A DNA stretch of 64,000 bases, from contig JAWXBY010000158.1 in assembly GCA_034440355.1 (NCBI GenBank), positions 1-64,000 on the forward strand. Reading direction: 5' to 3'. Positions 25,701 to 32,739 of this stretch are shown here, piece by piece. The first letter of the stretch is position 1; each line of letters begins with the position of its first letter. Below the pieces are notes generated by a model. That model was not told the origin of the DNA. It searched no databases and worked only from the letters and a program-made list of their open reading frames with translations. The position numbers and the translations under genes were made by a program. This DNA comes from SZUA-430 sp034440355. Its GTDB lineage: Bacteria; Pseudomonadota; Alphaproteobacteria; Micropepsales; Micropepsaceae.

Positions 25701-26122
25701 CTTGGTGCGCGCAGGTTCTGAAGATGTATCGCGGCTGGGCTGCCAAGCGCGGGATGCAGATCGACGACTACGCGATGGGCAATGACGTCGTGCTGACGGT
25801 GTCGGGGTTCGGCGCGTTCCGGCTGCTTGCCGAAGAGGCGGGGCTGCACGTGCTTGAAGCGAACGACGACGATGAGAGTTCGCGGGTGACGGCGCGCGTG
25901 CGAGTCGCGGCAGCGCCGTTGGGCGATTTGCCGGCGTCGAGTGCGGCGAAGACGTTGCGCGCGACGATCGAGCGCGCGGGCGCTTCGAACACCATCGTGC
26001 GGCGGTATCGCGGGGGCGCGTCGCCGCTTGTGCGCGACGGGAAGAAGGCTTGGCGGTCGGGCAAGTTCGACGCCGTGATGGCCGGGGATTTCGACGTCAT
26101 CGGCTCTATAGCCGCGCGCTAG
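22775..26122 (+). CDS. Membrane-anchored dual P-loop ATPase (ClpA/ClpB-like) fused to a release factor 2-like domain lacking GGQ
   Basis: A 1115-residue protein. Residues 3-20 are one transmembrane anchor, then a Pro-rich linker. Residues 80-280 are helical and unassigned. A first P-loop is at 291-298 (GDAKVGKS). The second is a full Clp D2-type AAA+ module: Walker A GPTGTGKT (561-568), Walker B VVLLDE (625-630), sensor 1 LTSN (668-671), sensor 2 GARPLKR (770-776). An LGF tripeptide (682-684) sits where ClpA/ClpX carry the ClpP-docking loop. Residues 852-1115 resemble release factor 2: a helical part with AAFWSRAD, a PCRF domain (AWCAQVLKMYRGWAAKRGMQ), and an RF-like C terminus (DAVMAGDFDVI). 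The catalytic GGQ domain is missing. Family identities are read by eye; the function is unknown. It follows TauD by 9 bases. Confidence 0.85.
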   Translation: MTVLLFLLVGFAAGLAVAYGILETQGSKSDAPAPLPVPTPDGVETSAPAGEPGVEALSAKLHRFSVPLEAFGDATAHPRELSDRSEFVEAVALLADMGVPLETVTQYALGANWTMSCAALAALAQRSDGHQASKDVLAFFGRLRPWAMHYALEYLSSLKQRPLPGGPAASADSWWQDNLIIPGLFRAYFTRVEKLGDKPKFGPAATASYASDPADIEGFLKSLDHPFATALIADLKTARAAKLDRAFLEAFGRFWSTSDDLLIEPEEWKDLLGSAENALVRSPARSLIVRGDAKVGKSAFLRLLGDRLIAKGWTIFEAGGPEVQAGQSYIGQLEERVRRMVAELTADKRTIWYVPDILQIAVSGTHHGQTASILDQVLPAITAGRLIIISEATPTKLTQLLQLRPNLKGVFEAAPIVAMPEERAAKFVEIYLQALTKESKVTFDTETGSQAMQLARQYLGTSQLPGGVLDLIKLTFNRCVGEGAKAIAPGDILLTLSQVTGLPVAILDGNERVELDEVRQFFDARVMGQAEAVGAVVDRIAMLKAGLTDHTKPIGVFLFAGPTGTGKTELAKTLAEFLFGSDERLIRLDMSEFKTPESLNKIIGDPGGGQTESLINRVRKQPFSVVLLDEFEKAHGNVWDLFLQVFDDGRLSDGGGNVADFRHCIIILTSNLGATSHQAPALGFGAKAAAFSSDQIMQAIGQAFRPEFVNRLDKVIVFQPLRRDLMRQILQKELRNVLERRGLRNREWAVEWENSALEFLLDRGFSPELGARPLKRAIDQYLLAPLAATIVEHRFPEGDQFLFVRSDGKAIQVEFVDPDADGAQTVANVPTGGVTLAEIVHNNQGSTAERSVLESEYKALTARLNGEPWTNLAAQLGGQMADAAFWSRADRHGVLARYALMDRVKAAMQTVESLRERLDKSRDARGHSSEVMGRLARQIFVTGMGVEDALNDAPIEAVLSVEPALEGSADAQAARAWCAQVLKMYRGWAAKRGMQIDDYAMGNDVVLTVSGFGAFRLLAEEAGLHVLEANDDDESSRVTARVRVAAAPLGDLPASSAAKTLRATIERAGASNTIVRRYRGGASPLVRDGKKAWRSGKFDAVMAGDFDVIGSIAAR

Positions 26123-26991
26123 GCTTCGTCGTCGACCGGCGGGCGGCCGAGATAGACGGAGCGGCGGTCGAAGCGTTCGAGCGACATGTGGAGCGCGGCC
26201 ATCAGGCGCGCGTTCGAGCGCGTGACGGAGCGGCCCTTCTCGCCCTTGCGGCCAAGTTCGTTGATCGTCGTCATGCCGTTCGACAGATCGTGGCGCCAGA
26301 GTTCTTTGCGGAAGAAGGACGCGCCTTGATCGAGCGCGCGCAGGAGTTCGTCGGCGTTCGTCTTGCTGAGCGCGCCGACTTCGTAGAGCGCGGCGATGTC
26401 GGCGGCGAGTTTTTCGTCCGTCATCGACTTGGGCTCGTAGCCGCCGCTGTTCGTTTTCGTTTCGGTCGCGAGGCATTCGTAGCCGCCGCCACCGCGCACT
26501 TCGCGCACGAAGAGGCCGTCGATGCCGCGGCGGCCTTGGAGCTTCGACGGCAATTGCTTCCAACCTTGCGCGCCGAGAACGACCGCGGTCATCACTTCGC
26601 CGAAGTCGCCTTGGATGTTGTTGTCGCCCTGGAAGTCGGCGAGCGATAGGTCGGGCGGATCGGACAGGCTGAGCTGCAGCGGGGTCGGTTTTGCCGGCGG
26701 ACGCGGTTGAGGGGCTTTCGGCTTTTGCGGCGTCTCGCTTGCCGGGGGCGGATGAAGCGGGCTGCCGGGGGTGACTTGGCGTGCGGGCTTCGGCTCGGGC
26801 CGGGCTTCGGGTGTACGGCGCCAGCCCTCGCGCATGCTGAGTGCGAAGCGTAGGCCAAGCAGCAGCAGCACGAGAGCGGCCAGGCCCCCGATGATCAACG
26901 GGAAGCTTGCGATCGTGCAGCCGAGAATACTGCCGGAGTCACACGTCACGGCACTTACGCCCCACCCATCTGTCCGGCCAAAAAGCCCCAA
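26119..26991 (-). CDS. Membrane-anchored PD-(D/E)XK nuclease-like protein
   Basis: About 290 residues: a short N terminus, one transmembrane segment (about 30-50), a Pro-rich linker (60-110), then a soluble domain. The motif order G-E132, G-I-D158-G, E177-T-K179 fits a PD-(D/E)XK nuclease fold, and the following KSMTDEKLA resembles the MSDxW block of toxin-type restriction-endonuclease folds. Nuclease activity is inferred, not shown. The start is a TTG at 26991 with GAGG seven bases before it; a GTG at 26949 is a possible alternative. It converges with the Clp/RF2-like gene, with a 4-base overlap of stops, and is divergent from the S24 repressor. Confidence 0.65.
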   Translation of the reverse strand: MGLFGRTDGWGVSAVTCDSGSILGCTIASFPLIIGGLAALVLLLLGLRFALSMREGWRRTPEARPEPKPARQVTPGSPLHPPPASETPQKPKAPQPRPPAKPTPLQLSLSDPPDLSLADFQGDNNIQGDFGEVMTAVVLGAQGWKQLPSKLQGRRGIDGLFVREVRGGGGYECLATETKTNSGGYEPKSMTDEKLAADIAALYEVGALSKTNADELLRALDQGASFFRKELWRHDLSNGMTTINELGRKGEKGRSVTRSNARLMAALHMSLERFDRRSVYLGRPPVDDEA

Positions 26992-27154
26992 CCGGGCACC
27001 TCGCGCAAGGGCGACCTTGTCACCAATGCGTGTCGGCGGCCGCAGGCTCGCAAGGCTCGATGGCGGGAAATCGACCGAAATGCGGCGTCAAGCGAGCGCC
27101 GGTCCCTGTTAGACTTGGAATCGAAGCGACCTCGGCTGAGGGAGGATGCGTTCG

Positions 27155-27841
27155 ATGTCTGGCGTGGGCACGCGGATCAAGAAGGCGCGCGAGGTTCTGG
27201 GCCTCACGCAGGTGACCCTCGCCAAGGCCGTGGGCATCAGCCAGCAGGCGGTCATGGAACTTGAATCGGGGCGCGCCAAAGGCACCAAACATTCCGCCAA
27301 GTTCGCGCGGGCGTTGGGTCAGGACTCGCTGTGGCTTGAGACCGGCGAAGGGCGCATGCGCGAGCCGGCGCGGGCGCGCAAACAGGTGCGGTCGGACGCG
27401 ATGGAGGCGAGCGTCGAGGTCGCGAACTTTGAGCGCATCCCCGTGTTCGACGTGCGCGCCGGCGCGGGGCGCGATCCGTTGGGCGATATCGACAACGCGG
27501 TCAGCTTCACCATGTTCCGCGGGCTGTGGCTGAAGGCTCTGACGGCAACGCCTGTGTCTCAGCTTGCGGTCGTTCAGATGTCGGGCGATGCGATGGAGCC
27601 GACGCTGGCGAACGGCGATCAGGCACTGGTCGACACCACGCAGGCGAACCTGCGGCGCGAGGGGATTTATGTGTTGCGGCTGGACGATACGCTGATGGTG
27701 AGGCGGGTGACGATGCATCCGGCGACGAAGAGGGTGACCATCAGTTCGGACAACGCACGCTATAAGCCCTACGAGGATTTGGACCCCGGGGCGCTGGAGG
27801 CGCTGGGGCGGATCATATGGGTCGGGCACACGCTGGGTTAA
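27155..27841 (+). CDS. XRE/S24 (LexA/CI-like) repressor with substituted catalytic residues
   Basis: A 228-residue regulator. The N-terminal HTH reads TRIKKAREVLGLTQVTLAKAV...ISQQAVMELE; the C-terminal S24 domain includes an Ala-Gly stretch (RAGAGR, 101-106) like the self-cleavage site. The catalytic Ser motif, normally GDSMEPTL, reads GDA146MEPTL, and the Lys normally in VKR is Arg183 (VRR). Self-cleavage should therefore be lost. The ATG at 27155 is chosen over 27146 because GGAGG sits 9 bases before it. It is divergent from the nuclease-like gene; a shared promoter region lies at 26992-27154. No phage genes are adjacent. Confidence 0.85.
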   Translation: MSGVGTRIKKAREVLGLTQVTLAKAVGISQQAVMELESGRAKGTKHSAKFARALGQDSLWLETGEGRMREPARARKQVRSDAMEASVEVANFERIPVFDVRAGAGRDPLGDIDNAVSFTMFRGLWLKALTATPVSQLAVVQMSGDAMEPTLANGDQALVDTTQANLRREGIYVLRLDDTLMVRRVTMHPATKRVTISSDNARYKPYEDLDPGALEALGRIIWVGHTLG

Positions 27842-28182
27842 TCGGACTCCCGGCCGCGATAGAGCGCGTAGAAGACGGGCAACAAGAGTAATCCCACGCC
27901 GACGGACAGTGTGATCCCGACTAGGGCGATCATCACGAGGACCGCGTAGACCTGCTTGAACCACGCCGGCAGATCGAACGGCGCGATCATTTCCAGCATC
28001 GAGATCAGAAACTGGTTCATCGGTTCGATGACGGCGGCGTCAGCGGCGGCGAATTGCGCGCCCGCCCGGCCTGCGCCGCCGCCGAGCACTACGGTGCCCA
28101 GCGCAGCCAGACCTAGCAGCGACAGCAAGACGGCCAAGATCGCGTATGGCCACAGCCAGCGGCGCACGTTTCCCCACTCCAC
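27838..28182 (-). CDS. Small membrane protein, two transmembrane segments
   Basis: A 114-residue protein with hydrophobic segments at about residues 11-34 and 79-107 and a short loop between that contains an amphipathic stretch (MLEMIAPFDLPAWFKQVY). It starts with GTG at 28182. No family is recognised. Its stop overlaps that of the S24 repressor by 4 bases on the opposite strand. It could belong to the same membrane-linked locus, but nothing in the sequence proves it. Confidence 0.55.
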   Translation of the reverse strand: MEWGNVRRWLWPYAILAVLLSLLGLAALGTVVLGGGAGRAGAQFAAADAAVIEPMNQFLISMLEMIAPFDLPAWFKQVYAVLVMIALVGITLSVGVGLLLLPVFYALYRGRESD

Positions 28183-28274
28183 CTTTGCGGAGGTTCCCCC
28201 ACCCGCTCGGATGGGGCCTGTTTAGCATGGGTGTGCCGGCGCTGACTGGTACCCGGCTGCCTCAGTTGGCAGGC

Positions 28275-28994
28275 CTAGACGGCGATGATGCGCTCGCGCA
28301 AGGCCTTGGCGATCGCCTGGACGCGGGTCGAGACGCCGAGCTTTGTCTTGGCGCTGTCGACGTGGAAGCGGACGGTTCGGGGGCTGATGCCCAGCATTTT
28401 GCCGATCTCGGCGTCCGAATGGCCGATCGCGACGTAGCGCAAGCACTGGGTCTCGCGCACCGTCAGGGTCAGGCCGGCCGAGGCGCCCTTGCCTTGGCGC
28501 AGCTCCAGCGCGCGTTCGATGGCGGCGTGGCCGACCACCTGCAGCAGGGCGCGGGTTAGGCCGGACGTGTCGGGCTTTTGGCCGCCGAGGTTGAAGCCGG
28601 CGAGCGGCTCCTCGCTGCGCCAGATCGGAATGACCAGGCCCTCGCCGCTCTTGACCACGTCGGCAAGCAGTTCAGTCCAGCGCTCGCCCTGGTGCATGGG
28701 GCTGTTGGTCAGGTCGGAGATGAGGAAGGGAGATTGCGAGTTCAAGGCGTGGCGAACGAGGGGGTGGTCTTCGTAGACGAGTTCGCGATCGATTGCCTGC
28801 AGCAGGTCGGGCGGCGCGTCGCTGTAGAGAACTGCATCGCGAATGCCGGCGACGATGCGCGCCGCGTCCACAACGACCATGTGCGTGTAGCCGAAGCGGC
28901 CCGTGTAGTCCTTAACGGTCGCCCACAGAGACGCCAGGGACCACGCTGCCGTGATCCGGGCCAATGTCTCGCCGAGCTGTGCGTATTTTTCCAT
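28275..28994 (-). CDS. LuxR family regulator with autoinducer-binding-like domain (solo)
   Basis: A 239-residue regulator. Residues about 20-165 resemble an autoinducer-binding domain (FGYTHMVVVDA, YEDHPLVRHALNSQSPFLISDL), and residues 175-235 are a GerE HTH (LTLTVRETQCLRYVAIGHSDAEIGKML..., SPRTVRFHVDSAKTKLGV). No luxI synthase is present in the window, so it is a LuxR solo that may sense its own, foreign or non-AHL ligands. Three ATTGCG/CGCAAT half-sites lie 37-61 bases upstream of the start and may be its operator. Confidence 0.85.
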   Translation of the reverse strand: MEKYAQLGETLARITAAWSLASLWATVKDYTGRFGYTHMVVVDAARIVAGIRDAVLYSDAPPDLLQAIDRELVYEDHPLVRHALNSQSPFLISDLTNSPMHQGERWTELLADVVKSGEGLVIPIWRSEEPLAGFNLGGQKPDTSGLTRALLQVVGHAAIERALELRQGKGASAGLTLTVRETQCLRYVAIGHSDAEIGKMLGISPRTVRFHVDSAKTKLGVSTRVQAIAKALRERIIAV

Positions 28995-29030
28995 TCGGTT
29001 CTTTGTTCAGGAGTTGCCTCCCGTTTCCTT

Positions 29031-29055
29031 ATTGCGCCGCAATATGAGCATTGCG
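29031..29055. promoter_or_regulatory. Putative LuxR operator: three ATTGCG half-sites
   Basis: The sequence has ATTGCG, one base, CGCAAT, six bases, ATTGCG. The last two half-sites form an 18-base dyad (29038-29055), close to the size of a lux box. The element lies 37-61 bases upstream of the LuxR solo start, where its promoter should be, which suggests autoregulation. Confidence 0.4.
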
Positions 29056-29446
29056 CCATAAAAGGCATCTGCCACCGGCGTCAGGGGTCTGGGCTCGCCA
29101 CCCCTTTAACGGCAACACGCGAATGGCTGCGGGGTTCCCTTAACGATGGCCGCGCGGCGGCGTTTGCTTTGTCCGGTGGCGATTTACCTGGACTACGTGC
29201 GCCGTGACCTCTCGGATCACCATGCGCGCGCCGCATGAGGTGCGGTGCGAAAACACGTTGCACGATCAAAACATACGACTGGGAATTTGCATTCAGCGTT
29301 AACTCGCGCGGTGATGAGTCCGGCGACGATCGTCCGTGTGAGGAGCGATCGGATCGTGGACGTAACCATCGCGATCCAGCACGCATGCTGAAACATGTCG
29401 TAACAAGCGCGCGATGGCGTCGCTGCATGCATCGCGATCAAAATTG

Positions 29447-29460
29447 ATCCGCATGCGGAT
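29447..29460. repeat. Perfect 14-base palindrome ATCCGCATGCGGAT
   Basis: An exact palindrome in the long intergenic region, followed by a T-rich run (TTATTTTG). It could be a protein-binding site; as a hairpin it is too short for a confident terminator. Confidence 0.4.
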
Positions 29461-29512
29461 TTATTTTGTGACCCCTATGGACTAACTCGAAAGTGAGATT
29501 ACGCTCGCAATC

Positions 29513-29534
29513 AGAATCACAGTCGCGTGATTCT
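29513..29534. repeat. Inverted repeat AGAATCAC-N6-GTGATTCT
   Basis: Perfect 8-base arms with a 6-base spacer (22 bases in all), about 235 bases upstream of the outer-membrane protein gene. The size and symmetry fit an operator for a dimeric regulator. The regulator is not identified. Confidence 0.4.
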
Positions 29535-29768
29535 CCACTTGACGTAGAAAGTGCAGAACCGATCGCGACTGTCGCCTAGGGAGGGCGAGTATGCGTACGG
29601 GGCGTTGGCGTGAGTGTTACGCCGGGGGGCGGTGGCCCAAGACATCCATTGCTGTTTGCAAAGACGGAAAGGCCTGAACGACGCGGCAAAAGCTGCGGCG
29701 TGGTTTCTTTCTCGCGCCGATAGACGGTTAACCGGCTGTGGCGCGGAACTTGCGGAGCAAGGATCGCC

Positions 29769-31388
29769 ATGGAACACCGTTCTAAATCGAAGATTGCGCC
29801 GAGGGGTTTTCGGACCCTTCTTTTGGCCGGCAGTGCGGTCGTCTGCGCCGACGTCGCGAGTGCCGAACCGATACACCCCTTTTGGCTCATGCCCACGACG
29901 CTGGCGACCTCTCTAGGGGTCGAAAAAACAGCGGCCACGGAGCAAGTTAACAAACTGCGGGCGAAGATCTTCACGCAGCAGACCGTCAACTTGCTGTCGC
30001 TCGACACCGGCGAGGCCGATACGGGCGAAGACGTTCCCCTGCCTTTCGCCGAAAACACGCCCTACGACGCGCCGGTCACTTTGAAGCTGCGCAGCGGTTC
30101 GTACGATCTTGAGCCTGCGGTCGGCGTGAAGGTCGACCGGCTGGCGAATGGCGCAAGTTTTTCGAACGGTGGCGTCGCGACGGAAAGCGTCGGCGTCGAC
30201 GCCACGATGTTCAACGGGCGGGTCGCGGTTACATCCGACTTCGCCAAGACGATCGACGAAACCGACACGCGCGATTTCCGCGACCCGCAGCTGCGCGAGG
30301 CCGATCGGCCCATGCGCCTCAGCGATACGTCGCGGCGCACGCGCTTTGCGGCGAAAGTTATCGATACGGAGAACCTGCGCCTTCTGGTCGACGGCGAGAT
30401 CGGCGAGACGACGGAAGGGTTTGCCACGGCGCTCAGCGAATTGCCGACGGGCCGCTTGGTCCTGCCGGGGTCGTGGTCGTCGATGTCATCGCGGCTTGAG
30501 TTCGGCGAGACGAGCGTCAAGGTCGACTATCAAGACTTCGTCACGCGCGCCGAGAATTTGAAGCGGCAGGGCGTGACCGTCGGCTATGCGCAATCGGAGA
30601 TTTCCGTCTATCGCAAGGAAGGCATGGAATTCAATCTGACCCAGGGCGGTCAGTGGCTGAAGCGCAGCCAATACGCCGGCGTGACGGCCGACGTCATGGT
30701 CGCCGACGTTATTCCGCCGGCAGTGGCCGATGCGATCGATCCGATCCGGCCGTTCCTGCCGACGTCGGTGTTCGCGGCGTTCGAGCGCGGCGACATCGTG
30801 CGCGCGGAGCTTTTGCCCGGACCGCGCGATCGCGTCAGCACGGCGAATATCGCGCTGACGTGGGAAACGAATTTCGGCGAGACGACGGCGAGCGTTTGGG
30901 AGCGCCGTATCAAGACCGACATCTACACGCCGGACGGCGAGGACAGCATTCCTCTGGCGCGCTCGCGCGATCGCTTCGTCGACGTGTCGCACAAAATCCG
31001 CCGCGGCAACTGGAAGTTCGGCGCCGGGCTCTCAATGATCGAGACCGACGACACGAGCCTAGGCATTCGCAACAACGACAGCGAGATCGCGCCGCACGTG
31101 TCCGTCGCGTACGCGCCGGAAGGCGGACCGACGGTCGAGCTGCGGCTCGGTGCGGCCGACGCGCAGTCGCAGATCATCGACGACAATCTGGCGGCGCGAT
31201 CGAAGACGCGTCAGCTGCAACTGAGCGTCGATCTGTCGACCTTCGCGCAAGAGGAACTGGGCCGCGACGAGGCGAAGCTGAAGCTCGAGTATCGTTATGA
31301 CTTGAACGGCAGTGAGCGTGATGCGGCCGGCCGCGAAAAGGGCGGCGGGCATGCGCTGTTGCTCACGTTCTCGACGCCGCTGAACTGA
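29769..31388 (+). CDS. Putative outer-membrane beta-barrel protein
   Basis: A 539-residue protein with an N-terminal signal region (RTLLLAGSAVVCADVASA). After about residue 110 it is an alternating pattern of short amphipathic strands with charged turns, which ends in ALLLTFSTPLN without the usual terminal Phe. This fits a large barrel, but I recognise no named family. SD AAGGA precedes the ATG. The neighbours give no role. A GC-rich hairpin follows the stop. Confidence 0.6.
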   Translation: MEHRSKSKIAPRGFRTLLLAGSAVVCADVASAEPIHPFWLMPTTLATSLGVEKTAATEQVNKLRAKIFTQQTVNLLSLDTGEADTGEDVPLPFAENTPYDAPVTLKLRSGSYDLEPAVGVKVDRLANGASFSNGGVATESVGVDATMFNGRVAVTSDFAKTIDETDTRDFRDPQLREADRPMRLSDTSRRTRFAAKVIDTENLRLLVDGEIGETTEGFATALSELPTGRLVLPGSWSSMSSRLEFGETSVKVDYQDFVTRAENLKRQGVTVGYAQSEISVYRKEGMEFNLTQGGQWLKRSQYAGVTADVMVADVIPPAVADAIDPIRPFLPTSVFAAFERGDIVRAELLPGPRDRVSTANIALTWETNFGETTASVWERRIKTDIYTPDGEDSIPLARSRDRFVDVSHKIRRGNWKFGAGLSMIETDDTSLGIRNNDSEIAPHVSVAYAPEGGPTVELRLGAADAQSQIIDDNLAARSKTRQLQLSVDLSTFAQEELGRDEAKLKLEYRYDLNGSERDAAGREKGGGHALLLTFSTPLN

Positions 31389-31410
31389 TCTCGCCGCGAT
31401 TTTTCGGCGC

Positions 31411-31436
31411 GTTCCCCGCCATTGACGGCGGGGAAC
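31411..31436. terminator. Hairpin after the outer-membrane protein gene
   Basis: Perfect 10-base stem GTTCCCCGCC / GGCGGGGAAC with a 6-base loop, 23 bases after the stop at 31388. No T tract follows, so it may aid termination or transcript stability rather than be a full intrinsic terminator. Confidence 0.45.
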
Positions 31437-31494
31437 GGGGACTTATCTCCCCTTGGGCTTGACGGCCACGGCCGGTTGAAGCCCTTTATGGCTC

Positions 31495-32328
31495 ATGGAT
31501 CAGGTGACTGCTCTTAGATCAGACGTCGATGTTCGCCGACCTTCGGGTCTGGCGTTCCGCACGGGCGTGGGTACGCGGCATGTGCCTTACGGGCCGTTGC
31601 CGCGGCAGAAGCTCGACATCTATGCGCCGAAGGACGGCGCGGTGAAGGCGACCATTCTCTATCTCTATGGCGGGGGATGGGTGTCGGGCGCGCGGTGGTA
31701 CTATCGCCTGTTCGGGCGGATGATGGCGGCGCGCGGGTATGCGGTCGTCGTGCCGGACTATCACCTCTATCCGCACGCCGCGTTTCCGGCGTTTGTCGAA
31801 GACGGTGCGCTGGCGTTCAAATGGATGCACGACCATGCGGCGCAGTTGGGCGGAAATTCGGCGCGGCTATTCGTGATGGGGCATTCTGCCGGCGCGCATA
31901 TCTCGACGCTGCTCGCGCTCGATCCGAAGTGGCTGCGGGCGCATGGGCTCGACACGTCGGCGATCAAAGGCGTGATCGGGCTTGCGGGGCCGTACACGCT
32001 CAATCCGCTGAAGTGGTCGGGGCTGAAAGACATCTTCGCGTCATCGCATGTCGAGCCGAACGGCGCGCGACCGATCAAGCTGGTGCGCGCGGGCGCACCG
32101 CCGATGCTGCTGCTTCACGGCGCGCGCGATCGCGTGGTCGGCGTGCACGCGAGTACGTATCTGGCCAAAGCGCAGAGCGAGGCCGGATCGACGGCCGAGG
32201 CGAAGATTTATCCCGGCATCGGGCACTTCGAAATATTCGCCGCGTATCTGTGGGGCTGGCGCTGGCGCGCCAGCGTTCTCAAAGATACGGAAGACTTCAT
32301 CAACGCCCAGTTGGGCCCGCGCCCTTAA
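31495..32328 (+). CDS. Alpha/beta hydrolase of the HSL/carboxylesterase type
   Basis: A 277-residue esterase. YLYGGGWVSG is the HGGG-like oxyanion motif with Tyr in the place of His, GHSAGAH (GxSxG) holds the nucleophile, LLHGARDRVVG the Asp, and GIGHFEIFAAY the His. The order and spacing fit the BD-FAE/Aes group of short-chain ester hydrolases. It is convergent with a VOC gene and their stops overlap by 4 bases (TTAA). Confidence 0.88.
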   Translation: MDQVTALRSDVDVRRPSGLAFRTGVGTRHVPYGPLPRQKLDIYAPKDGAVKATILYLYGGGWVSGARWYYRLFGRMMAARGYAVVVPDYHLYPHAAFPAFVEDGALAFKWMHDHAAQLGGNSARLFVMGHSAGAHISTLLALDPKWLRAHGLDTSAIKGVIGLAGPYTLNPLKWSGLKDIFASSHVEPNGARPIKLVRAGAPPMLLLHGARDRVVGVHASTYLAKAQSEAGSTAEAKIYPGIGHFEIFAAYLWGWRWRASVLKDTEDFINAQLGPRP

Positions 32329-32735
32329 AGCGCGACCGACGAGCCGCCCCAGCTTTCCGGTTCAACGTCGGCGATGGACTGCGAGAACTTCCAGCGGTGG
32401 CCTGCCGGATCTTGGGCAGTGTACTGGCGTTCGCCGTATGGGTAGTCGCTTGGCGCTTGCAGGATTTTTGCGCCGGCCCGTTCAGCTTGTTCGTGATGCG
32501 CGTCAATATTCGGCACACGCACCATGACGCCATGCGCGTGGTCCGCCGCATGCGACGCCTCGACAACCACGATGGCGCCGCCCTCGCCCACGTTCATTTG
32601 TACGCGATGATTGGCGATGCGCAGGCGCACGGTGAAACCGAACGCCTTGCTCAACCACTCTGCTGCCGCGCTGACGTCCGGATAGCCGAGTTCCGGTATC
32701 ACGGTCACGTTAGGGATGGAGCGGTTCTTTTCCAT
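32325..32735 (-). CDS. VOC family protein (PhnB/glyoxalase-like)
   Basis: A 136-residue VOC protein. VIPELGYPDVSAAAEWLSKAFGF starts the domain, HRVQMNVGEGGAIVVVE supplies the central strands, and PYGERQYTAQDPAGHRWKFSQSI is the classic C-terminal block seen in PhnB-like proteins. The reaction is unknown. It starts 4 bases after the stop of the thioesterase gene on the same strand, so the two are co-transcribed. Confidence 0.87.
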   Translation of the reverse strand: MEKNRSIPNVTVIPELGYPDVSAAAEWLSKAFGFTVRLRIANHRVQMNVGEGGAIVVVEASHAADHAHGVMVRVPNIDAHHEQAERAGAKILQAPSDYPYGERQYTAQDPAGHRWKFSQSIADVEPESWGGSSVAL

Positions 32736-32739
32736 GCGG

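Larger units (their letters stand above)
28995..29768. other. Long non-coding stretch with several dyads
   Basis: About 775 bases between the LuxR solo and the outer-membrane protein gene. No convincing coding frame is seen; frames here lack family signatures and good starts. The region is locally more AT-rich than its surroundings and holds a LuxR-side element (29031-29055), a 14-base palindrome (29447-29460) and an 8-6-8 inverted repeat (29513-29534), each listed separately. It could hold promoters for both flanking genes or a small RNA. Confidence 0.5.

Noticed and set aside
27155..28182. Prophage immunity region suggested by the S24 repressor
   Set aside because: No integrase, Cro-like gene, structural genes or att-like repeats are seen on either side.
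28275..28994. Quorum-sensing pair with a LuxI synthase
   Set aside because: No LuxI-like gene occurs beside the regulator or elsewhere in the window.
29235..29447. 70-codon frame in the long intergenic region
   Set aside because: Composition is Arg/Cys-rich, there is no ribosome site, and it overlaps the palindromic sequence.
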